This document shows, piece after piece, positions 35,886 through 45,987 of a stretch of DNA of 64,000 bases. The notes beneath the pieces are model-generated. The model did not search any database. It was not told where the DNA came from and saw only the letters and a program-made list of their open reading frames with translations. Position 1 is the stretch's first letter; every line of letters starts with the position of its first letter. Position numbers and translations under genes: made by a program. Origin of the DNA: Heterostelium album PN500 (lineage: Eukaryota > Evosea > Eumycetozoa > Acytosteliales > Acytosteliaceae); contig NW_008805090.1 in NCBI RefSeq assembly GCF_000004825.1, forward strand, positions 772,227 to 836,226. The letters run 5' to 3'.

Positions 35886-36650
35886 GTTGCCCGAAGCCAG
35901 AGTTTCCGTCAACTCCACAACTCAGATACTGTTGATACTTACCTCAACTACATATCTTAGTTTCGATCAACTCTACATCTCAATTACCATCAACTCCATA
36001 ACTCGGTTACCGATAAACACACCACTCTCAATTTCCATCTGCTCAACTACTCCTTACCATCAGTTTGACAAATCGATAAAATAAAATCAAAAGATATAAA
36101 TGTAAAGGTAGTTTAAATTTTTATTGAAATAGTAATTTTGTTGAATCCAAACATTCATAAATGTTGAATTACTTGACCAGGAGGAGAAGTAGCAAATGTC
36201 ATTCCACTACCACTAATCCAACAACATCATCAACTCAACTTTATGAAATATTTCTGGTAATGAGGTTTTGATGAATTTTTTGTTGTTGTGGTTGTTGTCA
36301 GTTGTGGTTCAGTTGGTAGTTGTATTTTATTAAATTGTCTAAATGTTTATTATAAAATCTTTAATAATTTTATTTGATGTCTGAGTAATTAAGATCTTAA
36401 TTCGGAAACAACTGATTTAATTTAATTTTAACAGTGAAGTGAAACCATTCAACCTATAAAAAGATTTAAATTTAATAAATTAATGAAAATAATGATTATA
36501 GATATTTTAAAAAGAATCTAGTATCTATTCTTTTTATAAATTCAATAAATGAAAGAGATATTTATAACATATAGAATTACTTATTGTAACTTTATTATTA
36601 ATAATATCTTTCAAAAATTAAATTTTTAATTAATTATTATAATTTTAAAA
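35886..36650. other. Spacer between arrays
   Basis: The first 180 bases look like decayed array (CAACTC and GTTACCG remnants). The rest is A/T-rich without a gene. Confidence 0.5.
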
Positions 36651-36654
36651 AAAC

Positions 36655-37935
36655 AACATTTTTTTTTTGCAACAAAAAAAATAAAAAAAAGATGAACTTG
36701 TCAAATAAAAATGGGGTGTTGCAAATTCAATAAATTAATAAAATTGAAAATTATGCTTGTTGTTTCATCATTGGTAATGATCGCCTGTTTTTTTTATTTT
36801 TGAATATTATATTATAATAAAATGAATTATTTAATTAATTTTAATATTTATATTTCAAATTTGAATATTAATTCATACTTTTAATTGGCGCTTAACAGTT
36901 ACCGCCATTTTTGAGTTCAAACTGTAATTTAACGATTCAAATTTAAAACTATATAAACCTATAATTTCATTCACAATGTCATTTTTCATTATTTTTCAAA
37001 TACAAATAATTTTGTAAGTAATATCTAACAATTATAACTCTAACTTTTTTATATTTATGTTTTATTAACTTATCTCTTTTTATCTCTTTCTTCTTTTCCA
37101 AGTCCTTGTTACCATGCCTGTTGCCTACTTACTATGAGTGACGCCTCTTCTATGCCGGTTGTCTCTCGTAGTTATGCCGGTTTCCTCTCGTAGTTATGCC
37201 GGTTTCCTCTCGTCGTTATGCCTGTTTTCTTGTTACTATGCCGGTTGCCTCTCGTCACTATGCTGGTTGCCTCTCGTCACTATGCCGGTCTCCTCTCATC
37301 ACTATGCCGGTCTCCTCTCATCACTATGCCGGTTGCCTCTCGTCACTATGCCAATTGCTTCCTGTCTTTATCCGGTTTCCTCTCGTCACTATGCTGGTTT
37401 CCTCTCGTCGTTATGCCGGTTTCCTCTAGTAATTATGCCGGTTGCCTTTCGTCGTTATGCTGGTTTCCTCTCGTCGTTATGCTGGTTTCCTCTCGTCACT
37501 ATGCTGGTTTCCTCTCGTAGTTATGCCGGTTGTCTCTCGTAGTTATGCTGGTTGCCTCTCATCACTATGCTGGTTTCCTCTCGTCGTTATGCTGGTTTCC
37601 TCTCGTCACTATGCGGGTTGCCTCTCGTCACTATGCCTGTTTCCTCTCGTAGTTATGCCGGTCTCCTCTTTCTATGCCTGTTTCCTCTCGTAGTTATGCC
37701 AGTTGCCTCTCGTCGTTATGCTGGTTTCCTCTCGTCACTATGCTGGTTGCCTCTCGTCACTGTGCTGGTTGCCTCTCGTCACTATGCCAGTTTCCTCTCG
37801 TCGTTATGCCGGTTTCCTCTCGTCACTATGCTGGTTTCCTCTCGTAGTTATGCTGGTTTCCTCTCGTAGTTATGCCAGTTGACTCTCTTCGTTATGCTAG
37901 TCGCTTCTTGTAGTTATGCCAGTCGCTTCTCGTTT
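36655..37935 (+). mobile_element. Undescribed 22-base-array repeat unit, copy 2
   Basis: Same structure as copy 1 but on the plus strand: leader 36655-37130 with GATGAACTTGTCAAATAAAA, a TATA-like box CTATATAAACC near 36948, ATG at about 36975 opening MSFFIIFQIQII and a GTAAG site near 37012; then about 36 units of the 22-base motif (37130-37935). Leader identity to copy 1 is roughly 95 percent by eye. With copy 1 it forms an inverted pair about 6.2 kb apart. Confidence 0.7.
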
Positions 37936-38410
37936 CTATACCGTTTGTCTCTCGTTTCTATCCCAGTCCATTTCCTTTATTTCGACCACCACTCCATCCT
38001 CATCACGATATCTCTATCTGCCATTCCTTTCTCCAGGTACAACCAAAAAAAAGTTTTTTTGTTGCTGGTTGCTACCTGTTTCAAACATATATTTATAATA
38101 TAATACCTCTTGTAAATAAATTCATTATAAATACTTTTTATTTTTTAATATTAATAAATATAAGCTATTTATCTGAGCAATTTATTTATTTATATCTTTA
38201 TTTATTAAATTTTAAAGAAACAACAATAATGAATATTTTATTTAATTTGTTAAGTTTGAAACCATCATAGAATTTGATAGGTCCTCCCGCTTATAGCAAC
38301 TCAATGGTTGCTTTCAATAATGAGACTTTTTAAGGAAAAGATTGAGTATCAATTTCATGAATATTAGTTATATACTTTTTTATTTCACTGCAATCGCAAT
38401 CAAGATTGAT
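37936..38410. other. Spacer
   Basis: Diverged end of the array, then A/T spacer. Nothing supported. Confidence 0.5.
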
Positions 38411-40165
38411 TTAATTTCCAATAAAAGATATTAGATTAGTTTGGTTGTTAAAAGACACAGTTGGATGATATACAAATCTCTGACCCCATCTCCATCCTAC
38501 ATCACACTTTATTTGTTGTTCCGATTGTAATTGTTGTTGTAGTTTCAATTGTATCTCTTTTTCCTTTTCTTTCTTTTGTTTTTCTTGTTGTAGTGTTGCT
38601 TCGTCTACATTATTGTTACTTGATTGTGCATCAACAATTGTTGATGACGATGTAACTGGTTGTATATTAGATGTTGATGTCGATAATCTAAAATTAACAT
38701 TTTAGAATTATATTAATCAAATCAACTGACTCTTCAATAATTCATTAAGAATTCAACTATCACAATTCAAACAGTTTATGGACACGATTTCAAATAACTT
38801 AAATTAATAATCCAGCTGTTTAACAACAAATAAAAAATTTTTGATTAATATCAACATTCAATGAATCAACAAAATATCAATCTACCAAAGTTAACATAAA
38901 GAAATAACCAACAAGTTAATATACAATGAATACCAAATTAGTTAATTAAGAAAAGATTTCTGAGATTGGACAACTGAACTGGTCGAAGAAATCCAACCGT
39001 ATAAATACCATGGAAATCCACTATGGAAATTAATTATTCAACATTATTCAAAATTACCAAATAGTATTATTATCTTCAAATTGTAAATTAAATAAAATAT
39101 TATCTGTAAATATTATACTGTAAATTATATTCCTAAACTATATTACATTTATTAAATCCATATTCCTCGTACCAAAACTATTCCTAATTTTATATCAAAG
39201 TTGTAAGTATTATAAGTATAATATGATATTATTTCCATTGTAAAATAACATTCGATAATGATGGTGTTTTGTTTGTTATTGTGTTGGTGTTTGTGTTTGT
39301 TGTTGACTGTGGATTAATTAGATTTTTTAAAACTAATGAAACTTTTACTGCCACTCCAAGATGATATAGATCTACTTAATAAACTCTCAAAAACTACTTT
39401 CTTTCTATCTTCGACTGTTGAATATCTAATGTTGATTCTCTACCTCTTTAGAATGACAAAGTAGATACCGTATTAGATCTACCACCAATTGTATGAATTG
39501 AAAGTGAATTGTTAACATTTAGTGACGTTGATGATGAATTATTATTATTATTATGTTATGTTGATGTTGTTTGTTTTTGTAAATTGGGGTATAGTTGAAT
39601 GAAAGGATCATCTATAGTAACAATACTGATGTCACAATTATTATTGTTCATTCATTTAAAGTTCCACAAACCCAACATTCTCTGACAATATGAACAATGA
39701 ATATTGATATAGTGGTTGTTGTTATCTCAGTGGTCACTGCCATCAGAAGCATTGCCATTACTGTTGTTACTATAATATTCCAACCACATATCGCCAGAAT
39801 AACAGAGATTCTTGCTTTTAACTCACAGCTATCACTTGTAATCTTTGACGACGATAACAATGCTTTCAAAGGGTTTCTTTTATCGTTTTTCTGTACATTT
39901 GACTATATTTAATGATATAAATGAAAACAATCACAAACACTATAATTAATATAAACCTAAATTTGTATCAGTCAATTATAAATAATAATAAAATACAAAC
40001 CCAAAACTCGATATCTAACAATGGTCCTCTTTTAAATTAAATAATTAATTGTGACATTGATATATGTACGTACGTTGTTGCTGTGACAGTGAATCCGGTA
40101 ACTTAAAATAGAGTCGTTTGTTACATGATAAAATCTTGATCGATTGTGTTTTGTCACTGCATTCT
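38411..40165 (-). pseudogene. ZC3HC1/NIPA-like gene remnant
   Basis: Minus-strand pieces: a Cys-containing exon from 40163 (SDKTQSIKILSCNKRLYFKL, then PDSLSQQQR), a piece at 39869-39800 with ARISVILAICGW, then in another frame INIHCSYCQRMLGLWNF (about 39700-39660), then DISIVTIDDPFIQLYPNLQK, and a last exon 38687-38411 with a coiled-coil-like KQKKEKEKEIQLKLQQQLQ ending in TAA. The pair L-x-CGW followed by C-x2-C-x5-GLWNF is the second zinc-binding block of the NIPA/ZC3HC1 family, which acts at the nuclear pore or in mitotic ubiquitylation. Stops and frame changes between pieces show decay. The family call is moderate; the exon order is consistent. Confidence 0.45.
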
Positions 40166-40583
40166 ATAAAGCAAGAAAGCACACTGAAATGCAACAACAA
40201 AACAAAGTATTTTATTATTATATATAATAGTAAGAGTTAACACATACCAAGCTAATATATAGATGCGGTGTCTCATTATACTGGTTTAAAATATAATTAA
40301 TATTATTTATCATTTTTTTTGAGTTTAAAAATTTATTGATCAATGAAGAAAATTTGTGTATACTCTTTCATACGCTTAATATTGTTAATTTGTTTTAAAT
40401 TACATTTATCTCAAGTATCACATTTAAATCAAACACTACACATATTATTTATTTATTATATTATTATTATTTATTTATTTAAATTCTAAAAGTACTCACC
40501 TCTCAGAACTAAGCTATAAGTATCAAATGATGTTTCCTTGTAATCAATCAAATTAAAAATATATGTTACTACTTAATATATAG

Positions 40584-40899
40584 CCAGGTGTAATTGGATC
40601 GTATAAAACAAGTAAGTAAGAAATAATTAATTAAAAATGGAAATTATTTAGTTAAAACTAATTGTTTTTAAAATAATTTTTAATTAAAAGTTGTAAAAGG
40701 TGAAAAAGTATCTATTTTTGTAGATTTGATGGGTGATGGAAAAAAAGGATTTGTTGATCAATTCTATAAAGAAAAGACTGTTTATATTGGAGATGGAATA
40801 TCTCAATTGGATAGATTAGATTATTTCAGTGGTAATGGTGGTGTGGCAATCGAAATGACTGAGAGAATCTATGAATGTACACCATTCCCCGATTTACTG
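40584..40899 (+). pseudogene. nsun6: NSUN6-like tRNA m5C methyltransferase fragment (PUA domain)
   Basis: Two former exons (40584-40611 and 40691-40899) joined by a normal intron read PGVIGSYKT, VKGEKVSIFVDLMGDGKKGF, TVYIGDGISQLDRLDYFSG and GVAIEMTERIYECTPFPDLL. This follows the PUA domain of NSUN6, where a GNGISELSR-type block and a G-I-R-M-T-E-block occur in the same order. The following methyltransferase domain is absent: the frame hits TAG at 40900, exactly where the repeated fragment (copy B) begins. No upstream exons were found. So it is a fragment of about one domain, with intact reading frame but no catalytic part. Confidence 0.7.
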
Positions 40900-41395
40900 T
40901 AGCTTTTGTTGGTTCGGGAGCTTCTGTAGTTGGTTATTCGGTAACTGGAGTCATTCGATCTATTTCCTGACTGAAACTTTGCTCCATAATGCATGATTGT
41001 CTAATAATTAAGGAAGAAGAAGTTTGTTAATCCAACCACTTTAAAAAGAATAGCAGCACGTGCAGTTAGTTTGGAACCACTAGAGAGATATTATCGTACG
41101 GTACTGAATGAAGGTAATATAATAAAGTATCTTATTATATTTAATTACTAAACGGTTTATCATATCTATCTATATTATTATTATATTCTTATAGATTAGG
41201 CTTTGATTGGATTTCCTGCTGATAACTTCGAGTCATTAGATCAGCTGACGAAGTGCATTGAGAAGACTACAGGTAGTATAGTATTCTTCAATGGTGTCTA
41301 CATAGTATCGGGAATATTGATGTCCAAGTACACCTCGACCAGGCATGAATCTACTTCTCCATACTTTACAATTGTCAAAGATATCTTTTGATAAA
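40900..41395 (+). pseudogene. Unidentified duplicated gene fragment, copy B
   Basis: Second copy of the 28230-28760 sequence. Open patches read VGSGASVVGYSVTGVIRSIS (40908-40970), RIAARAVSLEPLERYYRTVL (41049-41110) and, after a TTATAG acceptor, ESLDQLTKCIEKTTGS and FFNGVYIVSGILMSKY (41229-41335). Stops lie between them. Copy B is slightly better preserved. The family is not recognised. Its left edge coincides with the end of the NSUN6-like fragment. Confidence 0.55.
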
Positions 41396-41920
41396 ATAAA
41401 GTAATACAGATAAGATAATGTTTTAAACAAATTTAGAGTATCAAGTTAGAATTGATAGTGCTTCATTTGAAGTCGATCACCACTATATGTATATATTCAT
41501 TTTATTTAAATTCTTTGATCATTTAATTATCGAGACAACTCACCTATTCAATATATCAAACATAATTAATTCTTTCATTTATCTTCTATAGTAATTAAAT
41601 TTTAATGATTTCATTCTTTGTTTCTTTGATTCACAATTCTTTTAACAAATCACATTTAATATGATCTTTAAAAATCTCAAAGTATCAATAGAAACATATA
41701 TATTCTAAGTCACTCTCATTTTCTAAAACTGTATTTTAAATAATCTTTTTATATTTTTATTAGTTGACGCAAATAAAAACCAATTGTCAACTCTATTATC
41801 ACTAATTGAATTCTCTCATAGTGATAATTGTAAAGTGATAGATAACATTTTTGATTTAAGTAATCAAGAATATCTTATCTTTACAATATTAATATTTCTT
41901 CAATTATTAAAAAAAAAAAA
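41396..41920. other. Spacer
   Basis: A/T-rich; an open stretch of 62 codons at 41784-41972 runs into poly-A and is not convincing. Confidence 0.5.
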
Positions 41921-41924
41921 AAAA

Positions 41925-43105
41925 AAAAATCAAAATTTTTGCAACAAAAAAAAAGATGAACTTGTCAAATAAAAGTGGGGTGTTGCAAATTAAATAAATT
42001 ATTAAATTGTTAACAATTAAAAAATAATGCTTGTTGTTTCTTCATTGGCAATGATCGCTTGCTTTTTTTTATTTTTGAATATTATATTATAATAAAATGA
42101 ATTATTTAATTAATTTTAATATTTATATTTCAAATTTGAATATTAATTCATACTTTTAATTGGCGCTTAACTGTTGCCGCCATTATTGAGTTCAAACTGT
42201 AAGTAAACGAATCAAATTTAAAACTATATAAACCTATAATTTCATTCACAATGTCATTTTTCATTATTTTTCAAATACAAATAATTTTGTAAGTAATATC
42301 TATTAATTTTAACTTTAACTAATTTATATCTTTGTTTTACTAACACTTTGTTTTATCTCCTTTTATCTCTTTCTTCTTTTCCAAGTCCTCTTTACCATGC
42401 CAGTTGCCTACTTACTATGAGTGATGCCTCGTTGCTATGAAGGTTGCCTCTCATTACCATACCAGTTGCCTCTCGTCGTTATGCCAGTCTCCTCTCGTAG
42501 TTATGCTGGTCTCCTCTCGTAGTTATGCCGGTTGCCTCTCGTCACTATGCCGGTCTCCTCTCGTAGTTATGCAGGTTTCCTCTCGTAGTTATGCAGGTTT
42601 CCTCTCGTAGTTATGCCGGTTGCCTCTCGTCACTATGCCGGTCTCCTCTCGTAGTTATGAAGGTCTCCTCCCGTAGTTATGCAGGTCTCCTCCCGTAGTT
42701 ATGCCGGTTGCCTCTCGTCACTATGCCAGTCTCCTCTCGTCACTATGCTGGTTTCCTCTCGTAGTTATGCCAGTCTCCTCTCGTCACTATGCCGGTTTCC
42801 TCTCGTCGTTATGCTGGTTTCCTCTCATAGTTATGCGGGTTGCCTCTCGTCGTTATGCCGGTATCCTCTCGTAGTTATGCCAGTCTCCTCTCGTTACTAT
42901 GCCGGTTTCCTCTCGTAGTTGTGCCGGTCTCCTCTCGTTACCATGCCAGTTGCCTCTCGTCGTGATGCCGGTCTCCTCTCGTAGTTATGCCGGTTTCCTC
43001 TCGTCACTATGCCGGTCTCCTCTCGTTATGCCGGTCTCCTCTCGTAGTTATGCCGGTCTCCTCTCGTTACCATACCAGTTGCCTCTCGTCGTTATGCCGG
43101 TCTCC
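41925..43105 (+). mobile_element. Undescribed 22-base-array repeat unit, copy 3
   Basis: Leader 41925-42395 (GATGAACTTGTCAAATAAAA at 41955, TATA-like box near 42225, ATG at about 42251 opening MSFFIIFQIQII) followed by about 32 units of the 22-base motif (42395-43105). It lies in direct orientation to copy 2 and, like copy 1, is close to a copy of the unknown fragment (copy B at 40900). Confidence 0.7.
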
Positions 43106-43109
43106 TATC

Positions 43110-43425
43110 ACCACTGTCAATGCTCATAATCTCTGTCATTGCCTACAACCTCTGTCCATCCACCTAACCTCTGTCAATGCTCACAACTTCTGTTCATCCA
43201 CCTAACCTGTGTCATTGCCTACAACTTCTGTCCATCCATCTAATCTATGTCATTGCCTACAACTTCTGTCCATCCACCTAACCTCTATCATTGCTTACCA
43301 TCTCTGTCCGTCCACCTAACCTCTGTCATTGCCCACGATCTCTGTCATTGTTCACAATCTGTGTCGGTCCATCCAATCTCTGTCATTGCCCACAATCTCT
43401 CTGTCGATCTCTGTCTGTTGATCAA
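43110..43425 (+). repeat. 38-base tandem array, about 8 degenerate units
   Basis: Unit built from CCTCTGTCATTGCC, TACAACTTCTGTCC and ATCCACCTAA. It follows the 22-base array without a gap, so two unrelated periods adjoin. Partly open on the plus strand, but stops (CTAA) recur; no gene claimed. Confidence 0.85.
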
Positions 43426-44628
43426 AACTCAGTTTGATCCTTAAATCATTATCTGAATTTACCTTTTAAAGAGATCTCTCTTTTATGTTGATTAAACTCA
43501 CTAAATAAAAATAAATTCGTTAATATTAATATCATTAGAGATTTACGCTATGAGTATTTAATAATCTCAACGTTGACCTTTTTTAATTTTATTTAATCAC
43601 TTTATCTTGTTAATCTTTCTTTAACCTTCATTTGTTCCTGTAATAATTGAATCCAAACTGTCGACGATCATCACCAACACCACTTTTGTTCTATTTCCAG
43701 CACCTCCAATACAAGTATAACTTTGAGAGTATAGTCAAACTAATATCAGCAAAATCTTCATTCTTTAGAAACAACCAGCATCACCAGCACTACTCGCATA
43801 GTATATTGACAACTTTTGTCAACAAAAAAATATCTAATCTAACATCACTCTATAATTTGTATTTTTTAATAATTGTTGGTTAGTATTTATATAGTTTAGT
43901 TTACTACTTTTCGATATGAGTATTTGGTATAATATAATATCTTACTACACATATAACACTTGACTAGGCTTAAATTAGAGTTGAATCTTCTAATTCATTA
44001 CTTTCTTAAAATAATTTATTAATATTCTTCATTAAAAACAAGATAAACCAATATAAACTCTATCTTAAAACAAATACTTTGGAAGTAGATCACCAATATA
44101 TAAATATAAATATTATTTGTTTGGATGTGGGATATATATATTGTTTGTGTGGTAGTAGGTAAAACTTACAAATATTGTCATTTTTGGTTTTGGCTATTTG
44201 AGGTAGTGATACTGTAAACGATGTCTGCAGGTTGGATGCTGATTAGTTATTTATTTCTGTCGTAAATACACTATACTGGTTTGAGGGTCTGAAATATTTA
44301 TTTTAAAATTTAGATATGTTTTTTAATTTTTCTATCAAAAAATAAATAAATATATCTAAATTTTCTCAGATCATTGCATCTTGAATGATATCAATTTAAA
44401 ATGATTAAGATGAATAAGAACTCAGATGTGCTCTAAAATGTTATCTTATCTTTCAATATTTATCAATTGAATAAAATAAATAATAATAATATTTTATTAT
44501 TCATACAATCAGTTTATATCATTTTTTCTGTCTATTTAATTTATTAGATGTTTGGCTACTTTGTTTATTTTTAATATTTGTAACAACCACTTTTAGTATT
44601 TATTTTAACAACTAGCAGAGCAAAGTTA
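43426..44628. other. Spacer with one unidentified open stretch
   Basis: A 78-codon open stretch at 43647-43883 has codon-like content (QYKYNFESIVKLISAKSSFF) after a TTTCCAG acceptor-like site near 43700; it may be an exon of a decayed gene. The rest is A/T spacer. Confidence 0.4.
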
Positions 44629-45600
44629 TTTTTTTTTTTTTTTTTTTGCAAAAAAAGATTTGTTGACTCATGATCAGTCAACAAATTGCAGGTATTGATA
44701 TTAACCTGCTAGTTCGTGTTTTATATTATATACATTCTCACACAGGCCGTGAGAAATAGCCAATAAAATATTATTATGATTATTGTTATTATTGTTTATA
44801 GTTATTAATAATTAATAAGTTGAGAGTAGTGTTAGGATAGAATAGATCTAACAGTAGTTGAGTGTTGATGAACAACAGTATAAAGTGGTGGCACGTAGTT
44901 GGAAGGATTTAGATTCCAATGAGATTTAAATTTACCCGTTATTGCAGAGCAATCGACATTGACTCCTTGGGAGATAGAATTAGCTATTGTGATGTTAAGC
45001 TTGTGGTAATTGGCATCGATTAATTTGGTGTAATGGGTGTCTGCTCTCTTGACGGTATTTTCCAGCTTTTATTGGGTACCATCACCAAACATTTAACAGG
45101 GCATCGCCTGCCATAACCAATGTACGATAGCAGCAGTAAGGTGGGTGAAGTGGACAGTAGTACGAATAGGACCGTCGAACTTGATGCACGAGTGCTTCCA
45201 ATTATGTAGTCTATAGTTACAGTACTTGTGGTATATATGTTTGATAAAGGAAAGGAACTGCTGTGAAACTACATTCCTGCATTTTAAGAAGAAATGCTCA
45301 TGTGGGTTGCATGAGTTCAGTGAAGGTGTCACCACAGAACTCACAGATATGACCAGTGCGCTTGTAACCAATTTTTTTTTTTTTTTTTTTTTTTTTGCAA
45401 AAAAGATTTGTTGACTCATGATCAGTCAACAAATTGCAGGTATTGATATTAACCTGCTAGTTCGTAATGTAACCAATGGGTTTTCCCGCTATGCCAAAAG
45501 GGAAGTTAACTAATTATGATCTGCTCCACAAGCATCACACAGATGAACCTTCTTACAAGAAGCGCTTGTGGTTGAAGCGAATCCGCATGCGGACATTTTC
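44629..45600 (-). mobile_element. LINE relic (TRE-like) downstream of tRNA-Arg
   Basis: Read on the minus strand it starts near 45600, just past the tRNA. It shows KKVHLCDACGADHN, then (after the nested insertion) YKRTGHICEFCGDTFTEL and, in the next frame, HEHFFLKCRNV: the C-x2-C...H-x4-C zinc motif found at the C terminus of LINE reverse transcriptases. Coding-like sequence continues to about 44880 (LENTVKRADTHYTKLIDANY). It ends with a two-hairpin 3' region and poly-A (44716-44629). Frameshifts and stops make it dead; the reverse transcriptase core is missing. TRE3-like placement after a tRNA fits known dictyostelid LINE targeting. Confidence 0.75.
45373..45467 (-). mobile_element. Nested, extremely 5'-truncated LINE 3' end with target-site duplication
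   Basis: About 70 bases nearly identical to the 3' end at 44629-44716 plus a poly-A tail (poly-T on the plus strand). It is inserted in the zinc-motif region of the larger relic and flanked by TGTAACCAAT on both sides (45363-45372 and 45468-45477). The duplication and tail mark target-primed reverse transcription that stopped almost at once. Confidence 0.85.
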
Positions 45601-45612
45601 AAATAAAATATT

Positions 45613-45685
45613 TGAGACATGCAGGGCTTGAACCTGCGACCTATTGGTTCGTAGCCAATCGCTCTTCCAACTGAGCTAAAGTCCC
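45613..45685 (-). tRNA. tRNA-Arg (anticodon ACG)
   Basis: Minus strand: acceptor GGGACTT against ATGTCTC (one U-U mismatch, one G-U), D arm GCTCAGTTGGAAGAGC, anticodon stem ATTGG/CCAAT with loop CTACGAA (anticodon ACG), variable AGGTC, T arm GCAGG-TTCAAGC-CCTGC, discriminator A. The single acceptor mismatch may be tolerated; otherwise canonical. No intron. Confidence 0.88.
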
Positions 45686-45775
45686 TTTCTTGTTATTAAT
45701 ATCTTTTTAAAAAAAAATATTTTATAATTTTTGAAATCTCAAAAAACATTGTTTTATATAATTTTCAATAACAAA

Positions 45776-45800
45776 GGGAATTTAACTTAGTTGGAAGAAC
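45776..45800 (+). repeat. Degenerate tRNA-Arg 5' half, inverted
   Basis: GGGAATTTAACTTAGTTGGA with following AGAAC matches the first 25 bases of the nearby tRNA-Arg at 21 positions, but on the opposite strand about 90 bases from the tRNA 5' end. No 3' half is present, so it is a fragment and not a gene. Confidence 0.55.
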
Positions 45801-45987
45801 TACAATTATTTATTATTCTCACTAACTTTGAAAAGATATGATAATTCATTTAAGAGTTCTTGAATTTTTTTTAGATTTTTCTGATCAAAATATGAACAAT
45901 TTTTGTGCAAATCTGATTGATTGACTCATTTAGTTATTCAATTTCTATTATTATATATATATATATATATTAAATTAAATCAAGAAG

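Noticed and set aside
41784-41972. 62-codon ORF ending in Lys-rich tail
   Set aside because: Runs into the poly-A start of array unit copy 3; tail is just AAA codons.
44629-45467. The two 90-base direct repeats read as LTRs of a retrotransposon
   Set aside because: Both end in poly-A on one side, and the inner one has its own target-site duplication, so they are LINE 3' ends and not LTRs.
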